Shown: piece by piece, positions 53,619 through 62,609 of the stretch
Layout: the number at the start of each line of letters is the position of its first letter
How positions within the stretch are numbered: position 1 is the first letter of the stretch
NCBI RefSeq assembly: GCF_022662475.1
Contig: NZ_JAKNQQ010000003.1
Coordinates: 372,001-436,000 of the forward strand
Direction: 5' to 3'
DNA from: Sphingomonas sp. TREG-RG-20F-R18-01
GTDB taxonomy: Bacteria > Pseudomonadota > Alphaproteobacteria > Sphingomonadales > Sphingomonadaceae
Length of the DNA: 64,000 nt
Notes under the pieces: generated by a model
Told to the model about the DNA's origin: nothing
The model's input: the letters and a program-made list of their open reading frames with translations, nothing else
The model's database searches: none
Made by a program: the position numbers and the translations under genes

Positions 53619-56600
53619 ATGCCTAACCTTCAGACGATCCTCACCGCCAAGACCCCGCTGACGCTCGCCGGCGTGCCGACCGGATTCGAGCCATGGCTGC
53701 TCGCGGACCTGTCGCGTGCCGCCAAGGCGCGCGCGGTGTTCGTCGCGCCGGACGAGGCCGCAATGCGCGCGATCGCCTCGACCGCACAGACGTTCGCACC
53801 CGAACTCGAGGTGCTGACCTTCCCGGCATGGGATTGCCTGCCCTACGACCGCGCCTCCCCCACGCTGCGCGTGATGGCGGAGCGAATGGCGACGCTCCAC
53901 CGGCTCCAGCAGAAGCCGGATGGCCCGCAGTTGCTGGTGACGACCGTCAACGCGGTGGCGCAGCGCACGCTCACCCCGTTCCGCATTCGCCAGCTCGTCG
54001 CACGGCTAGCTCCGAAGGAACGGATCGGGCGCGACCGGCTGGCGACACTGTTGCAAGCCAATGGCTATGTCCGCGTGGAAACCGTTGCCGATGCAGGCGA
54101 ATTCGCAGTTCGCGGCGGCTTGGTCGATTTGTATCCGTCGGGCGAGACGCAGGCGCTTCGGCTCGATTTCTTCGGCGACGAGATCGAAAGCGTCCGCACC
54201 TTCGACCCAGCCGATCAACGCACCACCGGGCGGATTGACGGCTTCGTCCTGCTCCCCGCCTCCGAAACGCTGCTCGACGAAGACAGCATCAAGCGGTTCC
54301 GCGCGCGCTATCGCGAACGGTTCGGCGCGACCGCGACCGGCGATCCGCTGTATCAGGCGATCAGCGACGGGCGGCGTCTTGCGGGGATGGAGCATTGGCT
54401 CCCGCTGTTCGAGGAGAAGATGGCGACGCTGTTCGATCATCTCGGCGACGACGCCGTCATGGTCCGCGATGCGGGCGCGGTCGCGGCGGCCGAGGCGCGG
54501 TTCGAGGCGATCACCGATTATCACGGCAACCGCGTCAAGGCGCAGTCGAGCGACCCGGGCAGCTACCGGCCGCTTCCGCCAGACGCCTTGTACCTGACCG
54601 CCAAGGACTTTGCGCAGCAGCTCGATGTTGCCCCGGCGCACCGCATCACCGCGTTCCACGAACCCGAAAGCGCAAGCGTGCTCGACTTCGGCGTCGACGG
54701 CCCGCGCGACTTCGGCGCGGAGCGTGCGAGCGGCGTCAACATCTACGAAGCGGTCGTAGAGCATCTCGGCAAGTTACGGAAAGACGGCAAGAAAGCGATC
54801 CTCGCCAGCTACTCCACGGGTTCGCGCGACCGCCTCGCCGGGCTGCTCGCCGACCACGAACTGACCAATACGGTCAAGGTCGATAGCTGGCAGCAGGCGC
54901 TCGGCGTCGGCGCCAAGTCCGTGGCGCTGCTGGTCCTGCCGCTCGACCACGGCTTCTCGGGGCCCGAAGTCGCGCTGCTGACCGAGCAGGACATGCTCGG
55001 CGACCGGCTCGTGCGTCGGAACAAGCGCAAGAAGTCCGCCGACGCATTCCTCGCCGAACTGGCGATGCTGACACCGGGCGATCTGGTCGTCCACGCCGAC
55101 CACGGCATTGGCCGCTACGAAGGCCTGACCTCGATCCCGGTCGGCCAGGCACCGCATGATTGCGTCGCGCTGACCTACGCGGGCGGCGACAAACTGTTCG
55201 TGCCGGTCGAGAACCTCGAAGTTCTGACCCGCTATGGCTCCGACGCCGACGGCGCGAGCCTCGACAAGCTCGGTGGCGAAGCCTGGCAGCGCCGCAAGAG
55301 CCGGATGAAGGAGCGAATCCGCGAAATCGCTGGCGAGCTGATCGCGACCGCTGCCGAGCGAGCGCTGCGTCCGGCGGATACGATCGAGCGCGACAGTGGC
55401 TATGCCGCCTTCGTCGACCGCTTTCCGTATGAGGAAACCGAGGATCAGGATCGCGCGATCGAGGACGTCATGGGCGATCTCGAGAAGGGCACGCCGATGG
55501 ATCGCCTCGTCGTCGGCGACGTCGGTTTCGGCAAGACCGAGGTCGCGCTGCGTGCCGCCTTTGCTGCTGCGATGGCGGGGTTGCAGGTCGCGGTGGTCTG
55601 CCCGACGACGCTGCTCGCGCGTCAGCATTTCAACAACTTCAAGGCACGGCTCGAAGGCTTTCCGCTCAACGTCGGGCGTTTGTCGCGGCTGGTGCCCGCG
55701 GGCGAGGCGAAGACGACAAAGGAGGGCCTTGCAGACGGCACGATCGACGTCGTCGTCGGAACCCATGCGATCCTGGCGAAGGGGATCGATTTCAAACGCT
55801 TGGGCCTCGTCATTGTCGATGAGGAACAGCGCTTCGGGGTGACCCACAAGGAACGCCTCAAGTCGCTCAAGGCCAACGTCCACGTCCTGACGCTGACCGC
55901 CACGCCGATCCCGCGCACGCTCCAGATGGCGATGTCGGGCCTGCGCGAACTGTCGGTGATCCAGACCCCGCCGGTCGATCGCCTCGCGGTGCGCACCTAT
56001 GTGATGCCGTGGGATCCGATCGTGCTGCGCGAGGCGTTGCTCCGCGAACATTATCGCGGCGGGCAAAGCTTCTTCGTCACACCCCGGATCAAGGATCTTC
56101 CGGATATCGAGGAGTTCCTTCGCGAATCCGTCCCCGAGGTGCGCTTCGTCGTGGCGCACGGCCAGATGTCGCCGACCGAGGTCGAGGAGCGCATGTCCGC
56201 CTTCTACGACAAGAAGTTCGAGGTGCTCGTCTCCACCACGATCGTCGAAAGCGGGCTCGATATTCCGAGCGCGAACACGATGATCATCCACCGCGCCGAC
56301 CGCTTTGGCCTCGCGCAGCTGTACCAGCTTCGTGGTCGCGTCGGGCGCGCCAAGACGCGCGCCTATGCCTATCTCACGACCCCAGCCGACCGGATCCTGA
56401 CCGAGACCGCCGAGAAGCGGCTCAAGATCCTGTCCGACCTCGACAGCCTCGGCGGCGGGTTCCAGCTTGCCAGCCATGATCTCGACCAGCGCGGCGCGGG
56501 CAATCTGCTCGGTGACGAACAATCGGGGCATATCAAGGAGGTTGGCTACGAACTCTACCAGTCGATGCTGGAAGAGGCGATCATGGATGCCAAGGCCGGC

Positions 56601-57071
56601 GGCCAGCGTCTGCGCCCGAAGGACTTCTCGCCGCAGATCACGGTCGACGCGCCGATCCTCATCCCCGAGACCTATGTCCCCGATCTCGACCTGCGGATGG
56701 GGCTGTATCGCCGCCTCAACGATGTCGAGGACCAGAATGCGCTGGAAGGCTTCGCCGCCGAACTGATCGATCGTTTCGGCGCGCTGCCGGCGCCGACCGA
56801 GAACCTCGTCCGCCTCATCGAGATCAAGCTCAACGCCAAGAAGGCGTGCGTGTCGAAGATCGACGTCGGGCCGAAGGGCGCGCTGGTGTCGTTCTTCAAC
56901 GACGCGCCGCCCAACATCACAGGGCTGCTCGCGTGGGTCGGGAAGCTCGACGGAGTCGCGCGGTTGCGGCCCGATTCGAAGCTTGTCGTCACGCGCAGCT
57001 GGGGCGATCCCAAGGCGCGGCTGCACGGTGCGTTGCAATTGTCCAAGGGCCTCGCGCGCGCGGCGGGATGA
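53619..57071 (+). CDS. mfd: Transcription-repair coupling factor
   Basis: It removes RNA polymerase stalled at DNA damage and recruits UvrA. The domain order is complete: UvrB-like N-terminal region, RNA polymerase-interacting domain (GDLVVHADHGIGRYEGLTSI near residue 490), RecG-like motor with Walker A GDVGFGKTEVALR and Walker B VIVDEEQRFG, TRG-type region (QLRGRVGRAKTRAYAYL) and the C-terminal UvrA-binding autoinhibitory domain. 1,150 residues, the usual length. The start MPNLQTILTAKTPLTLAGVP follows a repeat and a purine-rich ribosome binding site. Confidence 0.97.
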   Translation: MPNLQTILTAKTPLTLAGVPTGFEPWLLADLSRAAKARAVFVAPDEAAMRAIASTAQTFAPELEVLTFPAWDCLPYDRASPTLRVMAERMATLHRLQQKPDGPQLLVTTVNAVAQRTLTPFRIRQLVARLAPKERIGRDRLATLLQANGYVRVETVADAGEFAVRGGLVDLYPSGETQALRLDFFGDEIESVRTFDPADQRTTGRIDGFVLLPASETLLDEDSIKRFRARYRERFGATATGDPLYQAISDGRRLAGMEHWLPLFEEKMATLFDHLGDDAVMVRDAGAVAAAEARFEAITDYHGNRVKAQSSDPGSYRPLPPDALYLTAKDFAQQLDVAPAHRITAFHEPESASVLDFGVDGPRDFGAERASGVNIYEAVVEHLGKLRKDGKKAILASYSTGSRDRLAGLLADHELTNTVKVDSWQQALGVGAKSVALLVLPLDHGFSGPEVALLTEQDMLGDRLVRRNKRKKSADAFLAELAMLTPGDLVVHADHGIGRYEGLTSIPVGQAPHDCVALTYAGGDKLFVPVENLEVLTRYGSDADGASLDKLGGEAWQRRKSRMKERIREIAGELIATAAERALRPADTIERDSGYAAFVDRFPYEETEDQDRAIEDVMGDLEKGTPMDRLVVGDVGFGKTEVALRAAFAAAMAGLQVAVVCPTTLLARQHFNNFKARLEGFPLNVGRLSRLVPAGEAKTTKEGLADGTIDVVVGTHAILAKGIDFKRLGLVIVDEEQRFGVTHKERLKSLKANVHVLTLTATPIPRTLQMAMSGLRELSVIQTPPVDRLAVRTYVMPWDPIVLREALLREHYRGGQSFFVTPRIKDLPDIEEFLRESVPEVRFVVAHGQMSPTEVEERMSAFYDKKFEVLVSTTIVESGLDIPSANTMIIHRADRFGLAQLYQLRGRVGRAKTRAYAYLTTPADRILTETAEKRLKILSDLDSLGGGFQLASHDLDQRGAGNLLGDEQSGHIKEVGYELYQSMLEEAIMDAKAGGQRLRPKDFSPQITVDAPILIPETYVPDLDLRMGLYRRLNDVEDQNALEGFAAELIDRFGALPAPTENLVRLIEIKLNAKKACVSKIDVGPKGALVSFFNDAPPNITGLLAWVGKLDGVARLRPDSKLVVTRSWGDPKARLHGALQLSKGLARAAG

Positions 57072-57080
57072 TGTCGCCCG

Positions 57081-59129
57081 CTAGTGGGCAGCGACGAGCG
57101 TCGAGAGGGCCGGGACCGACAGCGGCTCGGCACACAGGAACCCCTGGTAGATCTGGCATCCCTCGGTCGCCAGGCCTTCCAACTGTTCTTGCGTCTCGAC
57201 GCCTTCGGCGATGACGGTCAGCCCCAGCGAGCGCGCCATGTCGATCACGCCGCGCACGACGATCCGGTCGCGCGGCGACCCGGTGATGTCCTGCGCGAGC
57301 TTCTTGTCGATCTTGAGGTAATCCAGCGGGAGCGCCTTGAGATAGGCAAGGCTGGAATAACCCGTGCCGAAATCGTCGATGGCGGTGCGACAACCGGCAC
57401 CGCGCAGCACCGACAGCAATGCCGCGGCAACGCCGAGATCTTCGATCAACCCACTTTCGGTGATCTCCAGCGTCAATCGCGTGCGCGGGAAACCGCTCGC
57501 GTCGACCCGATCGAGAAAAAGATCGGCGAAGCCGGGCCGCGCGATATCCGCCGCGGTCAGATTGAGCGAGAGCCGCACGTCGGCAAGTTCCGGCGGCCAG
57601 TTTGCGGCCTGCGCCAAGGCTAAACGCTGGATATGATCGGAAAGTCCGATTTCGAGATCGGCTCGCTGTGCCGCTGCGAACAGGGTCTCCGCGCCGATCG
57701 TCCCGAGCGTACTGTGTTGCCAGCGCGCCAGGGCTTCGACCCCGACGATCTCCCCCGTGGCGATCGCGACCTGCGGCTGAAACAGGATGCCGATGTCGTT
57801 GCGCTCGATGGCGTAGTGCAGTTCGACCGCCAGGCGGTCGATCGCGGCACTGCCCCCGTCGGCATCCGCAACCCGCAAGGTCGCACTATCGGATTCTCGC
57901 GCCTCGGCCAGGGCTTCGCTGGCGCGGCGCAACAGGCTAGCCGCATCGTCCTGCGGCGATGCCTCCGCCAGGCCGATCCGACACCCCAGAACCGCAATCG
58001 CATCGCCACTGACGAACGGGCGGGCCAAGGCCGACGCGATCCGCTCGGCAACAAGGTCGATCCGCAGGCGTGGTGCCTGCATTGCCACCAGGAATGTCGA
58101 ACCGCCCATGCGCGCGACCAGGGCATCCCGCCCGAGCATCTCGTGAACGGCATCCTTCACGCGCGCCTGCGCCGAGCGCAGCAGGGCATCCCCTGCCGCG
58201 CGACCGTAGGCGGTATTGACCATTTCGAACCGGTTCAACGCGATCAGCAGAATATGCAACGGCGCCACCCCGGCCCCGTCGAGATGCTTTGTCAGCCAGC
58301 GGCGCGCGCTGCCGGCGTCGCGCGCGCCCGCCAGTGCTTCCCGCACTTCGGCGGCAGGTTCGGGCGTGCTGCCCAGCGGTTCGACCACGGCGTCGACTCG
58401 CCCCGCGCCAGGGTCGAATTGCAAGTGCTGGACGATGCGGCCGACGCCCTCGAGATCGTGCGCGAACGCCGTCGCGGGGCGGAGTCCGGTCATGCGTCGC
58501 AACGCGGCCGTCGCGGCCAGTCGATCGCCCTGGTCCAACCGCCGCAGGACCGTTCGAACGGTCGGTTGCTCGTCGCAGCCCAACAGGCTGGCGAGCCCGG
58601 GCGTCAAAATCAGCGTGCGATCCGCCCGGGCATAGCGCCATCCCAAGGGCGCGAATACCGCCCCGGCTTGCCATTCCCGCGCCATGCGCTCGGCATGGCG
58701 AGCGGAAAACCGCAAGGCTTGCAGGAACTCTGCGTCGCTGAAGGGGCTTGCTAGAAAATGTGTGGCGCCGGCGTCGTAGAGCGCGGTGATCGCGCCATTC
58801 TCGCCCCGCGACACCAGCGCGAGCAACGCCCCCCCGTTGGCTTCGATCGCGCTGCCGAGCGCCGCGGTCGCCGCAAGCCCCTCCGCCGCGGCGCCCCGCG
58901 CGTCGACGACCGCTACGGCCGCACCGCTCGACAGGAAACGGCGCTCGGCCCCTCCGGCGCGACGGGCGGCAACGACCTGCCACCCGGCCGCCGCAGCGAT
59001 TGAGGCAAGTTCGTCGCGCTGACGGAAAGACAAGACGAACAATGGTGCGGTCAGCGGGGTTATGACGAACGTCTTTCTACGATCAGCGGGAGCAGATGTG
59101 CCCGTTCGGGGTTTAGAAGATATCAACAC
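57081..59129 (-). CDS. EAL-domain c-di-GMP phosphodiesterase with degenerate GGDEF
   Basis: A cytoplasmic signalling protein. Residues 25-145 look like a receiver-type pseudo-domain, about 285-420 form a GGDEF domain whose active motif is GGSTF (342-346), so cyclase activity is unlikely, and 430-670 form the EAL domain. The EAL catalytic residues are present: E465-A-L, N523, E555, DDFGTG (585-590), K609 and AEGVE. So cyclic-di-GMP hydrolysis, perhaps with GTP sensing by the dead GGDEF, is expected. 682 residues from a GTG at 59129. It converges with mfd, nine bases away. Confidence 0.88.
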   Translation of the reverse strand: MLISSKPRTGTSAPADRRKTFVITPLTAPLFVLSFRQRDELASIAAAAGWQVVAARRAGGAERRFLSSGAAVAVVDARGAAAEGLAATAALGSAIEANGGALLALVSRGENGAITALYDAGATHFLASPFSDAEFLQALRFSARHAERMAREWQAGAVFAPLGWRYARADRTLILTPGLASLLGCDEQPTVRTVLRRLDQGDRLAATAALRRMTGLRPATAFAHDLEGVGRIVQHLQFDPGAGRVDAVVEPLGSTPEPAAEVREALAGARDAGSARRWLTKHLDGAGVAPLHILLIALNRFEMVNTAYGRAAGDALLRSAQARVKDAVHEMLGRDALVARMGGSTFLVAMQAPRLRIDLVAERIASALARPFVSGDAIAVLGCRIGLAEASPQDDAASLLRRASEALAEARESDSATLRVADADGGSAAIDRLAVELHYAIERNDIGILFQPQVAIATGEIVGVEALARWQHSTLGTIGAETLFAAAQRADLEIGLSDHIQRLALAQAANWPPELADVRLSLNLTAADIARPGFADLFLDRVDASGFPRTRLTLEITESGLIEDLGVAAALLSVLRGAGCRTAIDDFGTGYSSLAYLKALPLDYLKIDKKLAQDITGSPRDRIVVRGVIDMARSLGLTVIAEGVETQEQLEGLATEGCQIYQGFLCAEPLSVPALSTLVAAH

Positions 59130-59189
59130 GATGTCCTAGGGTGCGCGGTAGGCTTGTTCCGCGCCAATTGAAGGCTTAGCTCAGGGACA

Positions 59190-60200
59190 ATGACAACAGT
59201 TTCCCCCTCCATCGATCGCCCGTTGCAGGACCGGCACGGGCGAACCATCAGCTATCTGCGCATCTCGGTGACCGACCGATGCGACCTGCGATGCCGCTAT
59301 TGCATGTCGGAACAGATGACGTTTCTGCCGCGTAGCGCACTGTTAAGTTTGGAAGAAATCGCGATCATTGCCGAACGCTTCATTGCGCGCGGGATCAACA
59401 AGATCCGCTTGAGCGGCGGTGAGCCGCTGGTGCGTCGTGATGTCGGCGAACTGATCCGCCGGCTCGGTCGCCATGTCGGCACCGGGCTCGACGAATTGAC
59501 CATGACGACCAACGGAAATGCGCTGGCGCAGCATGCGGCGGCGATGGTCGATGCCGGGATGCGGCGAATCAACGTCAGCCTCGACAGCCTCGATGCCAAC
59601 ACCTTCCGCTACGTCACGCGGCACGGCGACGTTGCACGCGTGACCGCCGGCATCCTGGCCGCCCGGGATGCCGGCCTCGCGGTCAAGATCAACATGGTCG
59701 CACTGAAGGGGCTCAACGAGGATCATATTGCTCCGATGCTCAACTGGTGCATCGACGAGGGCCTTGATCTGACCCTCATCGAGACGATGCCGCTTGGCCA
59801 AATTGACGAGGACCGCGCTGACCGCTTCGTGCCGCTGACCGCGGTGTTCGACACGTTGCGCACGCAATTCGCGCTCGTCCGCGATTCGCATCGAAGCGGC
59901 GGGCCGGCGCGCTATTGGCGGGTTGACGGGACCGAGGCGAAGCTTGGCCTCATATCGCCGCTCACCGGCAACTTCTGCGACACGTGCAATCGGGTGCGGC
60001 TGACCACCGAGGGTGTGCTCTACACGTGCCTCGGCCATGACGATAAGGTCGACCTCAAACAGGTCCTGCGCGAACACGGGGTCGGAGGTCTCGACGCAGC
60101 GCTCGATGCGGCCATGCTCACCAAACCGGCACGGCACGATTTCGATATCGCCGCTTCGGCCCCGGCCGTCGCGCGTCACATGAGCGTAACGGGCGGATGA
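59190..60200 (+). CDS. moaA: GTP 3',8-cyclase MoaA
   Basis: A radical-SAM enzyme making the first intermediate of molybdenum cofactor synthesis from GTP. The N-terminal SAM cluster is C31, C35, C38 (DRCDLRCRYCM). The C-terminal GTP-binding cluster is C263, C266, C280 (NFCDTCNRVRLT, then LYTCLG). The protein ends in Gly-Gly (MSVTGG), as catalytically required in MoaA. 336 residues. Its stop overlaps the nadK ATG by four bases (ATGA). Confidence 0.96.
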   Translation: MTTVSPSIDRPLQDRHGRTISYLRISVTDRCDLRCRYCMSEQMTFLPRSALLSLEEIAIIAERFIARGINKIRLSGGEPLVRRDVGELIRRLGRHVGTGLDELTMTTNGNALAQHAAAMVDAGMRRINVSLDSLDANTFRYVTRHGDVARVTAGILAARDAGLAVKINMVALKGLNEDHIAPMLNWCIDEGLDLTLIETMPLGQIDEDRADRFVPLTAVFDTLRTQFALVRDSHRSGGPARYWRVDGTEAKLGLISPLTGNFCDTCNRVRLTTEGVLYTCLGHDDKVDLKQVLREHGVGGLDAALDAAMLTKPARHDFDIAASAPAVARHMSVTGG

Positions 60201-60976
60201 CCGACACACCGCGACGGGCGCTGGTCGCGTCGCCGACACCACCGGCGCAGGCGGCGTTTCAGGCCCTGACCGAGAGCCACGAATGGGTTTCCCCGGAAGA
60301 TGCCGAGCTTATCGTCGCACTCGGGGGGGACGGGTTCATGTTGCAGACGCTGCATGCGATGCTGGAGCGCCGCAAACCCGTCGTGCCGGTATTCGGCATG
60401 AACCTCGGCACCGTGGGTTTTCTGATGAACGAATGGCGCGCCCACGGCCTGGAGGGGCGGCTGGATCGTACGAAGGCCTTCAAGGTCGTCCCGCTGTCGA
60501 TGATCGCCACCACGATCAGCGGGGAGACGCATGCGTTGCCCGCGATCAACGAAGTCTCGCTGCTGCGCGAAACGCGGCAGACCGCCAAGCTGGAGGTGAC
60601 GGTCAACGACCGGGTCGTCCTGCCCGAACTGGCATGCGACGGGATCCTGGTTGCGACACCAGCCGGATCGACCGCGTATAATTTGTCTGCGCAGGGACCG
60701 ATACTTCCGCTCGGATCGAACATGCTGGCGCTGACGCCGATCAGTCCCTTCCGCCCCCGACGCTGGCGCGGCGCAATCCTGCCCGACAAGACCCGGATCA
60801 GCCTTCGCGTTCTCGAGCCGGGCAAGCGCCCGGTCAGCGCGGTCGCCGATCAGCGCGAAATCCGCGATGTCGCCCTCGTCGAGATCGCGATCGACCGGAC
60901 ACGGGAACTGACATTGCTCTTTGATCCCGAACACGCGCTCGACGATCGCATCACGATGGAGCAATTCGCGGCCTGA
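60197..60976 (+). CDS. nadK: NAD kinase
   Basis: It phosphorylates NAD to NADP in the cytoplasm. The GGDG motif (residues 43-46, ALGGDGFMLQ) and the second signature region TPAGSTAYNLSAQGPILPLG are clear. 259 residues, normal for bacterial NAD kinases. It is translationally coupled to moaA by the ATGA overlap. No regulatory motif is visible. Confidence 0.95.
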   Translation: MTDTPRRALVASPTPPAQAAFQALTESHEWVSPEDAELIVALGGDGFMLQTLHAMLERRKPVVPVFGMNLGTVGFLMNEWRAHGLEGRLDRTKAFKVVPLSMIATTISGETHALPAINEVSLLRETRQTAKLEVTVNDRVVLPELACDGILVATPAGSTAYNLSAQGPILPLGSNMLALTPISPFRPRRWRGAILPDKTRISLRVLEPGKRPVSAVADQREIRDVALVEIAIDRTRELTLLFDPEHALDDRITMEQFAA

Positions 60977-61011
60977 AACGCGGGACGTTGCCCGGCGGGC
61001 GACACGAGCCG

Positions 61012-61548
61012 CTACGGCAATAACGACCGGCCATAGACGAGGTCGTCATGGACCACGGCGCCTACGCGAAACTGCCGGGTGCCGACCACCGCGAAACCCT
61101 GACGTTCGTAAAAGCGATGCGCGCGGTAATTCTCGCCCCATACGCCGAGCAGGATGCGGCGGCGACCGAGACGTAACGCCGCGTCGACAGCGGCCTGCAT
61201 CAGCGCAGGACCGAGTCCCGAACCATGCATCCGCGAGAGGCTGTAGATCCGGCGCAGCTCGATATCGCCCGGTTCGAGCGCAACTGGCAGGTCGATCGTG
61301 CTGGTCATCACCGCATAACCGACCGGTGCATGCCCGGGCACGATTTCCCCGAGCAGCACCGCATCGCCCGGATCGCTTGCCCAGCCCGCAAAGGTTTCGG
61401 GCCGGTTCTTGGCCGCACAATGCGCCACCAAGTCCGAACCGTCGAGCGATCCAGCATAGGTATCCAGAAACGTCGCGGACGCGACGAGCGATAGGGCGTC
61501 GGCATCCGCCGGCCCTGCCGCTCGCACGCGCCAGTTGGGATCAGCCAA
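61012..61548 (-). CDS. GNAT family N-acetyltransferase
   Basis: A single-domain acetyl-CoA transferase of unknown substrate. The core [20 protein letters not shown] opens the fold; the CoA-binding turn is [19 protein letters not shown] (R/Q-x-x-G-x-G/A type), followed by [21 protein letters not shown]. The start is uncertain: a TTG at 61548 overlaps the last codons of ndk and gives 178 residues; a GTG at 61527 is next. The overlap suggests coupling to ndk on the same strand. Confidence 0.8.
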   Translation of the reverse strand: MADPNWRVRAAGPADADALSLVASATFLDTYAGSLDGSDLVAHCAAKNRPETFAGWASDPGDAVLLGEIVPGHAPVGYAVMTSTIDLPVALEPGDIELRRIYSLSRMHGSGLGPALMQAAVDAALRLGRRRILLGVWGENYRAHRFYERQGFAVVGTRQFRVGAVVHDDLVYGRSLLP

Positions 61549-61963
61549 CGATTTCTTCGGGCTTGAAGAAATAAGCGATCTCGATCTCGGCATTCTCGTC
61601 GCTGTCCGAACCGTGCACGGTGTTCGCTTCGATCGACTCGGCGAGTTCCTTGCGGATCGTGCCGGCTTCGGCGTTTGCCGGGTTGGTTGCACCCATGATG
61701 TCGCGGTTGCGCTGCATCGCGTTCTCGCCTTCGAGAACCTGGACGACGACCGGGCCCGAGATCATGAACGAGACGAGCTCGCCGAAGAACGGGCGTTCCT
61801 TGTGAACGGCATAGAAACCCTCCGCCTGCTCGCGGGTCATCTGGATGCGCTTGGACGCGACGACGCGCAGGCCGGCTTCCTCGAGCATCTTGGTGACGGC
61901 ACCCGTCAGGTTGCGACGCGTTGCGTCGGGCTTGATGATCGAAAACGTGCGGTTCGCGGCCAT
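61541..61963 (-). CDS. ndk: Nucleoside diphosphate kinase
   Basis: It exchanges the gamma-phosphate between nucleoside triphosphates and diphosphates. The active-site phospho-His is His117 in NTVHGSDS, and it starts [20 protein letters not shown]. 140 residues, the usual length. The ATG at 61963 is chosen because similarity begins there; the frame upstream is open to 62032. The holC and pepA genes lie upstream on the same strand. Confidence 0.97.
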   Translation of the reverse strand: MAANRTFSIIKPDATRRNLTGAVTKMLEEAGLRVVASKRIQMTREQAEGFYAVHKERPFFGELVSFMISGPVVVQVLEGENAMQRNRDIMGATNPANAEAGTIRKELAESIEANTVHGSDSDENAEIEIAYFFKPEEIVG

Positions 61964-62047
61964 GACCGTGAAGCTCCTGTATGGTGAGGAAGGGAATGCG
62001 CGTCCCCTAGTCGCGGCATCCGGGCGATGCAACCCGCCCGCTTGGCT

Positions 62048-62491
62048 TCAGGCCGCCTGCTCCCAGCGGCCGTCGTCATTCTGCTTCCAGTAGCGCCGGT
62101 CGACCCCGTCCCGCTCGCCGAGCGCACGCCACGCCGCGCGTGCTTCGACGATTCGCCCGTCGTCGAAGAAGTGGAAGGCGCGGTCGAAGCCGAGCGCATC
62201 CTCGCGCCACACCCCGTCGGCCAGCGCGACGTTGCGCGCCGCGTTGGCGGCGTTCGGTTCGGCCGAGATCAGGATCGGTTGCAGCGCATCGCTGTCATCG
62301 CCCGCGACCTGCGCATGCGGGAGGAAGCTTTCCGGCGCATAGGTCCACAGCAACCGGTCGAGCGCAGCGCGCTGCTCGCCGCTCTCGGCCACGACGAGTA
62401 ACCGCCCGCCGCCCCCGACCACCCGCTCCGCGATGCGAGGGAGCACGCGGTCGAGCGGCTGAAGCGTCAGGTGGTAGAAATCGACCTGCAT
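62048..62491 (-). CDS. holC: DNA polymerase III subunit chi
   Basis: It links the clamp-loader to SSB during replication. The 147-residue protein opens MQVDFYHLTLQPLDRVLPRI and has the chi-typical blocks LLVVAESGEQRAALDRLLWT, the FLPHA motif and FHFFDDGRIVEARAAWR. It follows pepA on the minus strand, a conserved pair in alphaproteobacteria, separated by a palindromic repeat. Confidence 0.92.
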   Translation of the reverse strand: MQVDFYHLTLQPLDRVLPRIAERVVGGGGRLLVVAESGEQRAALDRLLWTYAPESFLPHAQVAGDDSDALQPILISAEPNAANAARNVALADGVWREDALGFDRAFHFFDDGRIVEARAAWRALGERDGVDRRYWKQNDDGRWEQAA

Positions 62492-62507
62492 TGCTGTCCT
62501 TCGCCGT

Positions 62508-62593
62508 GTTCCTGCGAAGGCAGGAACCCAGGGTCATGTGAAATAACGCCTTTGGCTTACGTGACTCCTGGACTCCTGCTTTCGAAGGAGAAC
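62508..62593. repeat. Palindromic repeat between pepA and holC
   Basis: GTTCCTGC-GAAG-GCAGGAAC (62508-62527) is a perfect 8-bp hairpin. About 45 bases later a CTCC...GGAG half-palindrome with TTTCGAAGGAG ends the element. The core TCCTGCGAAGGCAGGA differs from the other repeat families in this window and is another dispersed intergenic type. It may form the 3' end hairpin of pepA. Confidence 0.65.
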
Positions 62594-62609
62594 AAAAGCC
62601 GTTGGCGGA

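Noticed and set aside
54774..57038. 754-codon minus-strand frame opposite mfd
   Set aside because: Antisense of a complete and well-conserved mfd; no family similarity.
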